Source of the DNA: Bacteroidota bacterium
GTDB taxonomy: Bacteria > Bacteroidota > Bacteroidia > Bacteroidales > Dysgonomonadaceae
Reading direction: 5' to 3'
Length of the DNA stretch: 64,000 bases
Assembly (NCBI GenBank): GCA_023399295.1
Contig: JAEWQF010000038.1
Span: 29,011-93,010, forward strand
The translations under genes and the position numbers were made by a program. This document shows positions 51,873-61,650 of the stretch, piece by piece (position 1 is the stretch's first letter; every line of letters begins with the position of its first letter). The notes under the pieces are model-generated. The model made no database searches. It saw nothing but the letters and a program-made list of their open reading frames with translations, and had not been told where the DNA came from.

Positions 51873-53837
51873 ATGAAATATTTATTTAAGTATCTGTTGA
51901 TTCTCGCCTTGCTCCTGCAATTCCCAGCTTGCAGTAGTCCGGAAGAAGATCCTATAAACGAGTTTGATGTCCAATTCGAACTCCCTTCTTTAATTGATCT
52001 AACCAGTGGAATGGAATACCTTTTCAGGGTAATTGGGGGAAAATCACCCTTGACCACGGATCAGTTTATATTGGAATCAGAAGCGGGCGTTTCTTTTGTC
52101 TGCCCCATTCTCAGAAGCTCCTCAGAAAGCTTCACCATTCGTATGGGCAGCGATCTCAAGACCGGATATCACAATGTTTACATCAGAAGAGACACACGTA
52201 AAAAGCTGTTTGGAAAAACCTACCTGAACGTTGTTGAAGATATCGGTTTTGTGCCCGATGCAGGCACTACAATTTACGGAATTGTCTCCGCAAACGATGG
52301 TTCACCTGTCGAAAATGTGGTGGTTTCCGACGGCATAGAGGTCACGCTGACAAACGAGGAGGGTATTTACCAATTGCAATCGGCCAAGAAACAGGGTTAT
52401 GTGTTTATCTCCATACCAGGCGGGTACGAAGCTGCATCAAAGGGTGTACTGCCTCAGTTCTTTTACAAGTTGAAAGGAGCCGCCAATGTGGTCGAACGGG
52501 CCGATTTCTCACTGAAGAAAGTGCCAAACCAAGATGCTTACAAGGTTTTCATGCTCGGTGATATGCACCTCGCCAACCGCACCAGCGACCTGAAGCAATT
52601 CACCGAATTCACAACCGATCTGAACAACTACAGGGAGCAGCACCGTGGGGAGAAAATGTATGCCATTGCACTGGGTGACATGACCTGGGAGTTGTATTGG
52701 TATGACAACAAATTTGCACTGCCCGAATACCTGAACACCGTAAATACGCAACTGAAGGATTTGCAAATATTTCATGTGATTGGGAACCACGACAATGACT
52801 ACAAGGGAACATCCGATTACACTGCGGAAATCCAATTCAGGGATTTGATAGCACCAACCTATTACTCTTTCAACATCGGAAAAGTCCATTATGTGGTGAT
52901 CGACAACATCGATTGCAGCAACTACGACGGTACCACTTCCCGAAATTATGACAAGTCAATCACCAGCGAACAATTGAGTTGGCTGGCAAAAGACCTGTCG
53001 CACGTCGATAAGTCCACACCTGTCGTGTTTGCAACCCATGCACAGATATTTTATCCCACTACGAGCGGATTCAAGTATGACCACGATGTGACCAATACCA
53101 CGGCTCTATTTAATATTCTGGCGGGTTACGAGGTTCATTTTGTGACCGGTCATACCCATCAGATGTTTAACGTGACACCCCAATCCGCAATCACGGGCAG
53201 CCACAACTTTTACGAACACAATTCAGGTGCCGTTTGCGCTTCCTGGTGGTGGTCGGGCCATCTCACCCCCGGTGTGCACATCAGTCCCGACGGGACTCCC
53301 GGTGGTTATGCCATCTGGGATGTGGCCGGCACCAGTCTGAAATGGAAATACAAAGCCACCGGTTGGCCTGAAACCTATCAGTTCCGCAGTTACGACCTTA
53401 ACAACGTGCACTTCTCGATGTCCGACGTACCTTTGATGGGTGCTTCTACTCCCGATGCTGTCAGGAAAGTATACCAGCAATATGTGGATGCCTATCCGGC
53501 TGACAACAACAACGAGGTGTTGATCAAAATCTGGAACTGGAGTTCAAACTGGACACTGGGTGTTGTGGATGAAGCGGGTAACAGCCTGACCGCTGAAACA
53601 GTATGGGCCTATGATCCGCTCCACATTGCGGCTCTTTCCGTGAAACGGTTCAATCAATCGAACCTCAACTCCACTCCCTCATTCGTGACACAGAAATTTA
53701 CCCAATTCTTCAAAGTCAAAACAAACAATGCCGATACAGATCTGGTGATTACTGTGAAGGATGAGTTTGGAAACAATTGGATTGAGAACATGGAGCGACC
53801 AAAACCATTTACAATTGAAGAGTATATACGAAAATAA
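51873..53837 (+). CDS. Calcineurin-like metallophosphoesterase lipoprotein, three-domain form
   Basis: A 654-residue exported phosphoesterase. The lipoprotein signal ends at Cys20, followed by SSPEEDP, which resembles the acidic export signal of surface lipoproteins in this phylum. Domains: a beta-rich N-terminal region with TTIYGIVSANDGSPVENVVV, the Metallophos core (FMLGDMHLANRT, IALGDMTWE, HVIGNHDND, VFATHAQIF, FVTGHTHQMF), and a C-terminal domain (about 470-654). This MetallophosN-Metallophos-MetallophosC layout is known from Bacteroidota proteins of unknown specificity. In this locus a phosphomonoester or diester of a lipid headgroup is a reasonable guess. The start follows a spurious in-frame TTG. 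Confidence 0.88.
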   Translation: MKYLFKYLLILALLLQFPACSSPEEDPINEFDVQFELPSLIDLTSGMEYLFRVIGGKSPLTTDQFILESEAGVSFVCPILRSSSESFTIRMGSDLKTGYHNVYIRRDTRKKLFGKTYLNVVEDIGFVPDAGTTIYGIVSANDGSPVENVVVSDGIEVTLTNEEGIYQLQSAKKQGYVFISIPGGYEAASKGVLPQFFYKLKGAANVVERADFSLKKVPNQDAYKVFMLGDMHLANRTSDLKQFTEFTTDLNNYREQHRGEKMYAIALGDMTWELYWYDNKFALPEYLNTVNTQLKDLQIFHVIGNHDNDYKGTSDYTAEIQFRDLIAPTYYSFNIGKVHYVVIDNIDCSNYDGTTSRNYDKSITSEQLSWLAKDLSHVDKSTPVVFATHAQIFYPTTSGFKYDHDVTNTTALFNILAGYEVHFVTGHTHQMFNVTPQSAITGSHNFYEHNSGAVCASWWWSGHLTPGVHISPDGTPGGYAIWDVAGTSLKWKYKATGWPETYQFRSYDLNNVHFSMSDVPLMGASTPDAVRKVYQQYVDAYPADNNNEVLIKIWNWSSNWTLGVVDEAGNSLTAETVWAYDPLHIAALSVKRFNQSNLNSTPSFVTQKFTQFFKVKTNNADTDLVITVKDEFGNNWIENMERPKPFTIEEYIRK

Positions 53838-53883
53838 ACATGTTGATAACCATAACTATTTCTAATTTTAAAACATTGATTTT

Positions 53884-56800
53884 ATGAGAGAATGTAGACT
53901 ATTTGTCCTTTTTCTACTTCTGTTAGCCGGGGGAGTACTCTCCTTATCGGCTCAGAATAGAGTAATCTCCGGAAAAGTCTTTGACGCGGAACAGCTACCC
54001 ATGACGGGAGTTACTGTTCAGCTTGAGGGGACGACCACTGGCACAATTACCTCACTCGATGGGGATTTTACGCTTGCGGTTCCAGCAGGAGAAGCGGTGC
54101 TGAAGGTTTCATTTGTAGGGTATCTCACCCAGAACGTGAAGGTTTCAGCAACCCAAACGAATGTCACTATTTATATGGAAGAAGATGCCGTACTTCTTGA
54201 AGAAACGGTTGTAGTGGGTTACGGTACACAGAAACGAGTCAACCTAACCGGCTCTGTTTCAGTTGTAGGAGGCAAGGAACTCGAAGACCGTGTGGCACAC
54301 TCTGTAACACACATGCTACAAGGCTCGGTGCCTGGCCTCAACATCACCACCTCTTCGGGCAGACCGGGCAGCACACCCGCCATCAATGTCCGCGGGGTAA
54401 CCTCCATCAATGGAGCCGAACCGCTCGTGTTGATCGATGGTGCTGTGGGTGACCTCAATCGGGTCAATCCGAACGACGTGGAATCGATCTCGGTGATCAA
54501 GGATGCGGCGGCGGCGGCCGTGTATGGAGCACGTGCCGCATTTGGTGTGATTCTGGTTACCACCAAATCGGGTTCAACCACCGACGGCAAAGCCATGGTG
54601 CGCTACAGCGGCCGTTTGGGATGGGAAGAATCGACCACCTCAACCGATTACGAAAACAGGGGTTACTGGTCTGTCTACACAGTCAACAAGTTTTGGAAAG
54701 CAGATTCCGGCACGTTGTACATGAATTATACCGACCAGGACATGCAACAACTTCTGGCTCGCGTGAACGACAAGACGGAACATCCCGATCGTCCCTGGGT
54801 TGTGGAAGATGTGAGAAACGGAAGAAACCAATGGGTTTACTATGGCAACAATGACTGGTGGGACATGATGTACCGTGCAAAACGTCCGGTTCAAAAACAC
54901 AGTGTCTCAATGAATGGTGGAACGAAAGATGTGAAATATCTTGTTTCAGGTGCGTACGACAAACAGGAAGGCATACAGAGACAACACCCCGACCTTTTTG
55001 AAAAGTACAACCTGCGCTCGAAGATTGACTTCAACATCAACCCATGGGCTACCTTCTCTAACAACACCTCATTCTATACCTCCAAATACAACTCATTGGG
55101 AGATGGTAGCGTCGACAACACCATCGGTTACAGTGCCCGTCATGCGTTGGCCAACGTTCCCATGAAGAATCCCGACGGCTCTTGGGTATATGGTATTCCC
55201 TACAGCAGCTACAAGGTAGCCAACGGACGCCATATCATACTGGGTGAAGGTTCTCACCGCAATACAGATATTGCAACCGACTTTGCCAACACCAGCCGGC
55301 TTGTCATCGCGCCAGTGAAGATGCTGAGTGTCACAGCCGATTTCACATACCGTCTCTACCAATCGCGCAACATGAGTCGTTCCAACCACATGCCCTACAG
55401 GGAGTATCCCGATGCACCAATGGCCTATTACAGTACCGGTGCCGGTGAAAACCAGCTGGATGAAGCGGTGAACACACGCAACTATTATTCTACCAATATT
55501 TTTGCCACCTACAACCAGACATTCAATGAGGTGCACAACCTCACTGGAGTTGTCGGGCTCAACTACGAGACACTGAAATTGAAAAACGTGTCAGCCTGGG
55601 GACGAAACTTGGCATCCACTGAGCTGGACGACCTGAATCTTGTAGGACCGGATTCGGATGGGAACACCCTCACCGGAGTGGGTGGTGGACAGAACGAATA
55701 TGCACTGATGGGATACTTTGGCCGTATCAACTACGATTACCAGGGACGTTATCTGTTCGAAGTGAGCGGTCGTTACGATGGCACCTCCCGCTTTGCCGAA
55801 GGTCACCGCTGGGGCTGGTTCCCATCCGCTTCAGTGGGATGGAGAATATCCGAAGAGTCATTCTTCGAACCGGTACGTGAATATGTGGATAACCTAAAGT
55901 TGAGAGGCTCCTACGGAACCCTGGGCAACCAGAACGTCTCCTCCTATTATGCCTATCTGCGGCTGATTTCTCTCAGCGACTTTGCTGGATACTCCTTCGG
56001 CGAGGGGAGCACCATGGGCAAATACTCTACCATTGGTGCACCGGTAGCATCCGACCTGACATGGGAGACCTCCAAGCAATGGAACGTGGGTCTGGATATG
56101 ACCTTCCTGAACAACCGACTCAATTTTACGGGTGATGCATATGTCCGTGACACCGAAGACATGCTGACCGATGGCATTGCTCTTCCCGGTGTCTATGGCG
56201 CCACTCCTCCAAGAATGAATACGGCCGACCTGCGTACCAAAGGATATGAATTCTCCATCAACTGGAGAGATCGCACCATGTTTGCCAACAAACCGTTGGA
56301 GTACGGCTTTGGATTCAACCTCAGCGATTACAGCAGCGTAATCACCAAATATGACAATCCTGAGAAATCATTCGCCAAAGACTATTACGAAGGTATGCGC
56401 ATTGGTGAGATCTGGGGCTTTGTGACCGATGGACTTTTCCAAAGCAGGGAAGAAGCACAGGCTTATGCACAGGAAGTCGATCTGAGTTACATCAACAACC
56501 GTATCACCGGAGGGTGGCAGGGTGGTGACCTCAAGTTTCTCGACATTGATGGCAACAACATCCTGGGTATAGGCAGCAACACAGTGGATGATCCGGGAGA
56601 CCGCAAGATCCTGGGCAATTCACTTCCCAGCCTTTCCTATGGGTTCAATGCCAACGTAAGGTGGGAAGGCATCGATATCTCCGCCTTCTTCCAGGGTACA
56701 GGCAACCACTACTGGTATCCCCACGGACAGATGATGAACTTCTGGGGACCCTACTCCTATCCCTACCTCTCCTTCTTGCCGAAGAACTTCCTCGACAAGG

Positions 56801-57150
56801 TGTGGGCAGAGGACAACCAGGACGCCTACTTCACCAGACCGATGGCCTACTCGGCCACATCAGGTCCCATGAGCAAGGTGAATGACCGCTACCTTCAGAA
56901 CCTGCGCTATTTGAGATTCAAGAACCTCACGGTAGGGTATACCATCCCTGAAAATCTGACAAAAAAGATCAAACTGGATATGGTTCGTATCTATTTCTCG
57001 GGTGAAAATCTCTGCTACTGGTCACCCATCAGGAAGAACTCGGAATATGTGGATCCGGAAGCAGTGATCGACAGATCGAATGACGTGTATCAGAACGCCT
57101 TCTACCCATGGGCGAAGACGTATATGTTCGGTATAGATCTTACATTTTAA
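53884..57150 (+). CDS. SusC/RagA-family TonB-linked outer-membrane transporter
   Basis: A 1088-residue outer-membrane importer. The signal peptide is residues 1-23. The CarboxypepD_reg-like domain is at about 27-103 (ISGKVFDAEQLPMTGVTVQL, VSFVGYLTQNV). The SusC signature VVVGYGTQKR and plug (GSVPGLNITTSSGRPGSTP, INVRGVTSINGAEPLVLIDG, IKDAAAAAVYGARAAFG) and a beta-barrel to the C-terminal phenylalanine (IDLTF) follow. No FecR-interacting STN domain is present, so transcription is not signalled through an anti-sigma factor. It pairs with the SusD gene 22 nt downstream. By neighbours, the cargo may be a glycerophosphodiester or another organophosphate. Confidence 0.95.
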   Translation: MRECRLFVLFLLLLAGGVLSLSAQNRVISGKVFDAEQLPMTGVTVQLEGTTTGTITSLDGDFTLAVPAGEAVLKVSFVGYLTQNVKVSATQTNVTIYMEEDAVLLEETVVVGYGTQKRVNLTGSVSVVGGKELEDRVAHSVTHMLQGSVPGLNITTSSGRPGSTPAINVRGVTSINGAEPLVLIDGAVGDLNRVNPNDVESISVIKDAAAAAVYGARAAFGVILVTTKSGSTTDGKAMVRYSGRLGWEESTTSTDYENRGYWSVYTVNKFWKADSGTLYMNYTDQDMQQLLARVNDKTEHPDRPWVVEDVRNGRNQWVYYGNNDWWDMMYRAKRPVQKHSVSMNGGTKDVKYLVSGAYDKQEGIQRQHPDLFEKYNLRSKIDFNINPWATFSNNTSFYTSKYNSLGDGSVDNTIGYSARHALANVPMKNPDGSWVYGIPYSSYKVANGRHIILGEGSHRNTDIATDFANTSRLVIAPVKMLSVTADFTYRLYQSRNMSRSNHMPYREYPDAPMAYYSTGAGENQLDEAVNTRNYYSTNIFATYNQTFNEVHNLTGVVGLNYETLKLKNVSAWGRNLASTELDDLNLVGPDSDGNTLTGVGGGQNEYALMGYFGRINYDYQGRYLFEVSGRYDGTSRFAEGHRWGWFPSASVGWRISEESFFEPVREYVDNLKLRGSYGTLGNQNVSSYYAYLRLISLSDFAGYSFGEGSTMGKYSTIGAPVASDLTWETSKQWNVGLDMTFLNNRLNFTGDAYVRDTEDMLTDGIALPGVYGATPPRMNTADLRTKGYEFSINWRDRTMFANKPLEYGFGFNLSDYSSVITKYDNPEKSFAKDYYEGMRIGEIWGFVTDGLFQSREEAQAYAQEVDLSYINNRITGGWQGGDLKFLDIDGNNILGIGSNTVDDPGDRKILGNSLPSLSYGFNANVRWEGIDISAFFQGTGNHYWYPHGQMMNFWGPYSYPYLSFLPKNFLDKVWAEDNQDAYFTRPMAYSATSGPMSKVNDRYLQNLRYLRFKNLTVGYTIPENLTKKIKLDMVRIYFSGENLCYWSPIRKNSEYVDPEAVIDRSNDVYQNAFYPWAKTYMFGIDLTF

Positions 57151-57172
57151 TCAACAATAAGGAATCATCACT

Positions 57173-58963
57173 ATGAAGCGATATATTTTTATAGCGATTG
57201 CTCTGATAACCGGTTTGACAGCATGCGATGACCTGCTTGACACCAAACCGCTGAGCCAAATTTCGCCCGCAACCTATTTCAAGACGGAAACCGACCTCCA
57301 GCTGTTCAGCAATACATTTTACAACAACCTACTGGATAAATCACCCTACGACGACCAGAGTGACCTCTACATCCAACAAAACCTCTCTGCCGAGATGATT
57401 GGAGGAAACAGGAGAACAGTCCCCAACTCCGGGGGAGGATGGTCCTGGGGAGACCTGAGGAAGATGAATACACTGCTGGTCTATATTGACCAGTGTGAAG
57501 ATGAAGCAGCCATTGTCAAATACACCGCCCTGACTCGGTTCTTCAGAGCTTACTTCTATTTCGACAAGGTGAAGACCTTCGGTGATGTACCCTGGTACGA
57601 TACCGAATTGGGGTCGGCCGATGAAGCGCTCTACAAACCGCGCGACTCGCGTGAACTGGTTATGAGCAAGATGATCGAAGACATCGATTATGCAATCGAG
57701 CATCTTCCGTCAAATGTAAGCACCTTCCGCGTCAACAAGTGGGCAGCCCTGGCACTGAAGGCACGCTTCTGTCTCTATGAAGGAACCTACCGGAAATACC
57801 ACAACCTCAGCTTGGAGGGTAATAACTACCAATACTATCTCGAACAGTCGGCTGCCGCGGCAGAAAAACTGATCAAGGAGGGCCCTTACAAGCTCTACAG
57901 CACCGGCAATCCAAGCAAGGACTATCTGACACTTTTCGCACGGGAAGATGCCAGCATTGATGAGTATATCCTTGCCATGAAGTTCGATTTCAGTCTCGGC
58001 ATCTATCACAATGCCACGGCACACACGGTGGTTGCCACCCAGGGACGTCCCGGCCTGACAAGAAAGATGGTAAACAGCTATTTGATGGATGATGGCTCCG
58101 CCTTTACCGATCAGGAGGGATGGCAGGAGGCTTCGTTCATTGAGGAGGTGAAAGATCGTGACCCACGTTTGGCCCAAAGCATCAGAACCCCCGGATATAC
58201 AAGAATCGGGACTACCAAAGTGTTGGCCCCCAATCTAACCGGTTCTGTGACAGGCTATCACCCGGTTAAATTCGTACAGGAACCAACCGCTTCAGGCGGG
58301 AACGTGGACCGCAACGACCGGTCGACAGCTGACCTGCCGGTATTCCGACTTGCAGAAGTGATGTTGAACTTTGCGGAGGCCAAGGCGGAGCTGAACACCC
58401 TGACGCAGAACGACCTTGACATTTCGATCAACAAGCTCAGGGCAAGAGTGGGCATGCCCTATCTACAGATGAGTGCAGCAAATGCCGATCCGGACTGGTA
58501 CCTCTCCTCTGCCGAATATGGATATCCCAACGTGAGCGGAGCGAACAAGGGGGTCCTCCTCGAAATACGCAGAGAACGGGCCGTCGAGTTGAATCAGGAG
58601 GGTTTCCGTTTCGACGATCTGGTAAGATGGAAAGCAGGATCCAGCATCAATCAGGAGATCTTCGGAATGTATTTCAAACAACCGGGATCCTATGATCTTA
58701 CCGGTGATGGCGTGGCCGATGTGATTCTTTATGCGGAAGGCACATCCAAACCAACAGCTCCCGATGGCGTACAGGTATTGCAGATTGGACAGGAGATCCT
58801 TCTCACCGAGGGGGACCGGGGCTATGTCTACTATCACAAGAATATTGCACGGACACCCTTCTCAGAAGTGAGAGACTACCTCTATCCCATCCCCATCAAC
58901 GAGCGCTCGCTCAACAAGAATCTCACACAGAATCCGGGATGGAACGACGGGCTTGATTTCTAA
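57173..58963 (+). CDS. SusD/RagB-family substrate-binding lipoprotein
   Basis: The surface lid and substrate-binding partner of the SusC transporter. A 596-residue protein with a lipoprotein signal (ALITGLTAC, Cys18, then DDLLDTKPLSQ, the common SusD start). The TPR-rich helical scaffold has ALTRFFRAYFYFDKVKTFGDVPW and the C-terminal region has NFAEAKAELNTL, NKLRARVGMP, EIRRERAVELNQEGFRFDDLVRWK and LYPIPINERSLNKN, all family hallmarks. The ligand is not readable from sequence. Confidence 0.95.
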   Translation: MKRYIFIAIALITGLTACDDLLDTKPLSQISPATYFKTETDLQLFSNTFYNNLLDKSPYDDQSDLYIQQNLSAEMIGGNRRTVPNSGGGWSWGDLRKMNTLLVYIDQCEDEAAIVKYTALTRFFRAYFYFDKVKTFGDVPWYDTELGSADEALYKPRDSRELVMSKMIEDIDYAIEHLPSNVSTFRVNKWAALALKARFCLYEGTYRKYHNLSLEGNNYQYYLEQSAAAAEKLIKEGPYKLYSTGNPSKDYLTLFAREDASIDEYILAMKFDFSLGIYHNATAHTVVATQGRPGLTRKMVNSYLMDDGSAFTDQEGWQEASFIEEVKDRDPRLAQSIRTPGYTRIGTTKVLAPNLTGSVTGYHPVKFVQEPTASGGNVDRNDRSTADLPVFRLAEVMLNFAEAKAELNTLTQNDLDISINKLRARVGMPYLQMSAANADPDWYLSSAEYGYPNVSGANKGVLLEIRRERAVELNQEGFRFDDLVRWKAGSSINQEIFGMYFKQPGSYDLTGDGVADVILYAEGTSKPTAPDGVQVLQIGQEILLTEGDRGYVYYHKNIARTPFSEVRDYLYPIPINERSLNKNLTQNPGWNDGLDF

Positions 58964-58998
58964 TTCGAATTTCAATCATTAACAAAAAACAGGAGATT

Positions 58999-60510
58999 AT
59001 GAGACTTTTGAAATATACATACAGGGCCCTGATCCTTACGGCACTTCTGCTAGCATTTGGAAGTTGCGAGGAGGAGGGATCGTCTCTGTCACAGGCTGTC
59101 CTGGCCAGTGCCAGCTCGTTGAACTTCGAGGGTACGCAGAGTGCCCCACAGACCATCACGGTCTATGCCGATGCCGATTGGTTGTCGGAAGTGCCGGAGT
59201 GGATCACCGTTAGCCCCGCTTCTGGAAGTGGTGTGATGGATGTGACGATCACTGTCACCGACAACCTCCGTGGTGGCGCATTGGATAACCCCAGAAAAGC
59301 GGTGGTAGTCTTCAAGGGGGAAACCCTTGCCAGTCGCGCAGAGATGATTGTCATGCAGGCAGGCGACAAGTACCGGGATGTAAGAGACTACACGATGCAG
59401 GAACTGGTCGCGCTGGATAATGAGACGGTTGTTTCTGTTCCCGACGTCACGGTGATGGCCGTAACCGCTGTCGGATTTATCGTGTCGGATGAGCAAAACA
59501 TCCACAATGCCTATGTACTGAGTGAAACAGCGGTAAATGCGGGTGACAAGGTATCGATTCTGGGAGACAAGGCCTCTAATTCGCAATCACTCGCGATGAT
59601 CGAGGCGGATCAGGTAGAGATTATCTCGACGGCAGGAAGTGTGACCTATCCTGAAGTTGAAGACATTACCGACAGGCTGGATACCTACAATGGTACCTCT
59701 AGGGAGTACATTGCGGTAAGCGGTATCATGAGCGCGGGAAATATTGCCGTAGCGGGTGCCAACTATACGGTTAGCTTTACGGATGCCCCCTCGACGCTGA
59801 ATCTAGAAGCACTGAACGGACACCGTGTGGTTGTAAAGGGTTACTTCGACGGATTGGCTGCACCAGTTGTCAAACTCATAGCTGTCGAGATCCAGGACAA
59901 CGGCATAGCCAAGGACATCTATTTCTTCGAGGACTTCGAATGGCTCGATCCCTGGTCTGTAGTGGGCAATGCCGGTCAGTCAGTGGAGACGGACAATCTC
60001 AGCGCCACGGCACCGCAGATTCCGACACCCAAGATCGATGGCGTTTCATCTCTCGACGCGCTACTGGCGAAGGGTTACGCATTCCTGCGTGTCACCCCCA
60101 CCAGCACCAATGCAGGCGAGTGCATCTACCTGCAGCGCAATTACCTCAAGTTTGGTAAAACCGGTTTCCAGGCAGGGATCATTCTCCCGAATCTGGCCAA
60201 TGATGTACCGGCTAACGCCACCCCGGTGATGTCGTTCGACTGGAGTCCGATGCGTCAAGGCTCTGGCACAATTGATCCTGTCAACCTGATCGTGATCGTC
60301 ACAAACGGAACAAACGAAGTGACGTTCGACGTTCCACCTGCTGGCTTCGAAAGCGGTCACAGACTCGAGTGGATCAGAGCGGAAGTACCCCTTACAGGTG
60401 TACCACTCACCAAAGAGACCAAGATCACCATTCGCCAGACCAACTGGCAGTTGTCAACTGCCAACCGCTATTTCCTCGACAACATCGAGATAAGCAGCGT
60501 CATCGATTGA
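58999..60510 (+). CDS. BACON-domain surface lipoprotein (SusE/F position)
   Basis: A 503-residue exported lipoprotein with Cys23 followed by EEEGSS, an acidic signal like that which sends lipoproteins to the cell surface in this phylum. A BACON domain occupies about 34-120 (ASASSLNFEGTQSAPQTITV, SEVPEWITVSPASGSGVMDV). The middle part (about 125-300) is an OB-like DUF5689-type region (YTMQELVALDNETVVSVPDV, HRVVVKGYFDGL). The C-terminal part (about 310-503) is a jelly-roll-like region ending RYFLDNIEISS. Such proteins usually bind the substrate of the adjacent SusCD. It is 35 nt after susD and last in the run, followed by a strong terminator. Confidence 0.8.
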   Translation: MRLLKYTYRALILTALLLAFGSCEEEGSSLSQAVLASASSLNFEGTQSAPQTITVYADADWLSEVPEWITVSPASGSGVMDVTITVTDNLRGGALDNPRKAVVVFKGETLASRAEMIVMQAGDKYRDVRDYTMQELVALDNETVVSVPDVTVMAVTAVGFIVSDEQNIHNAYVLSETAVNAGDKVSILGDKASNSQSLAMIEADQVEIISTAGSVTYPEVEDITDRLDTYNGTSREYIAVSGIMSAGNIAVAGANYTVSFTDAPSTLNLEALNGHRVVVKGYFDGLAAPVVKLIAVEIQDNGIAKDIYFFEDFEWLDPWSVVGNAGQSVETDNLSATAPQIPTPKIDGVSSLDALLAKGYAFLRVTPTSTNAGECIYLQRNYLKFGKTGFQAGIILPNLANDVPANATPVMSFDWSPMRQGSGTIDPVNLIVIVTNGTNEVTFDVPPAGFESGHRLEWIRAEVPLTGVPLTKETKITIRQTNWQLSTANRYFLDNIEISSVID

Positions 60511-60579
60511 TTCAGAATCCTGGATAGTCTTTGAATGCAGACTACCAACAACAAGTAGATCCAATTCTACACCAATTTG

Positions 60580-60620
60580 AAAGAGGGTGAATTACCAAAC
60601 CGGTATTCACCCTCTTTATC
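60580..60620 (+). terminator. Terminator of the glp-Sus operon
   Basis: A perfect 13-bp stem AAAGAGGGTGAAT / ATTCACCCTCTTT (60580-60592 / 60605-60617) with a 12-nt loop lies between the convergent BACON and trxB genes; it can serve both. Confidence 0.85.
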
Positions 60621-60637
60621 TTCTATTTGTCTGTCTG

Positions 60638-61564
60638 CTATGCTTTTGCGCGGAGATACTCAGCGGCACAGAGTGCCGCGATGGTGCCGTCGCTCACCGA
60701 GGTGGTCACCTGCCGGTAACGCTTCGCAATGCAATCGCCGGCGGCAAAAACACCCGGCAGGTTCGTTTTCATCGCCTGGTCGACCGGGAACTCACCCCGC
60801 TCATTGATCTCTACCAAGCCGTTGAATGCCTCCGTGTTGGGCTGATACCCTATGAACACGAAGACCCCGTCGGTCTCAAGTTCCTGAATTTCTCCGGTTT
60901 TCAGGTTCTCTATCTTCACCTTCTCCAGCTTTTCATCACCGACATATGCTCTCAGCTCCGATTCCATGATGAAGCTGATTTTCGGGTTCTTCTCAGCCTC
61001 CTCCACGGCATGGGCAAAAGCCTGGAAATGGTCGAACTGGTGCACAATAGTGACATGCGATGCGAAATGGGTCAGGGTGACCGCCTCTTCCAGGGCGGAG
61101 TTACCGCCTCCCACCACCACCAGCCGCTTGTCACGGAAGAAGTCGGCATCGCAAGTGGCACAGTAGGAGATACCCCTGCCTTCAAACTCTTTCTCGCCGG
61201 GGATGTCGAGCGAACGCGGCCTGCCGCCAGGAGCAAGGATCACCGCCTTTGCACGGAACAACCTGCCATCTTCCAGTTCCACCGATTTCACCTCCTCGTT
61301 GAGGTGATAGTTGCGGATCTTCACGTTGGCCTTCATCGTGCAGCCGAAGCTCTTTGCCTGCCGCTTCATGATGGCAGAGAGCTCATACCCCTTGAGAGTC
61401 TCCACTCCAGGATAGTTGGCAATCTCGTTGGTCAGCACCATCTGTCCCCCGGTGACCCCTTCACTCAGGATCAGGGTGTCGAGCTTACCGCGGGAGGTGT
61501 AAATTCCTGCTGATAGCCCGGCAGCGCCTGCACCCAGAATCATCACATCAAATATCTTATCCAT
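60638..61564 (-). CDS. trxB: Thioredoxin reductase
   Basis: NADPH-dependent flavoenzyme that reduces thioredoxin. The 308 residues have the FAD motif ILGAGAAGLSAGIY (9-22), the redox pair SYCATCDADF (C135, C138), the NADPH motif VVVGGGNSALEEA and the C-terminal FAD motif GVFAAGDC. Length and order are normal. It lies 86 nt downstream of an atypical thioredoxin-like gene in the same direction and is probably co-transcribed with it. Confidence 0.96.
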   Translation of the reverse strand: MDKIFDVMILGAGAAGLSAGIYTSRGKLDTLILSEGVTGGQMVLTNEIANYPGVETLKGYELSAIMKRQAKSFGCTMKANVKIRNYHLNEEVKSVELEDGRLFRAKAVILAPGGRPRSLDIPGEKEFEGRGISYCATCDADFFRDKRLVVVGGGNSALEEAVTLTHFASHVTIVHQFDHFQAFAHAVEEAEKNPKISFIMESELRAYVGDEKLEKVKIENLKTGEIQELETDGVFVFIGYQPNTEAFNGLVEINERGEFPVDQAMKTNLPGVFAAGDCIAKRYRQVTTSVSDGTIAALCAAEYLRAKA

Positions 61565-61650
61565 ATTGTTTCACATTACATTCATTTGACCAGGTAGTCA
61601 GAGAAACTCATTCGAAGCATAAGCTGCTTCCTGTTTCATCTCTCAAATAC

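Noticed and set aside
45145..60510. Ordinary polysaccharide utilisation locus
   Set aside because: SusCD are present but there is no glycoside hydrolase, polysaccharide lyase, sulfatase, hybrid two-component system or ECF pair; the enzymes are phosphohydrolases.
60587..61513. 308-aa plus-strand ORF
   Set aside because: Exact antisense shadow of trxB, also crossing the operon terminator.
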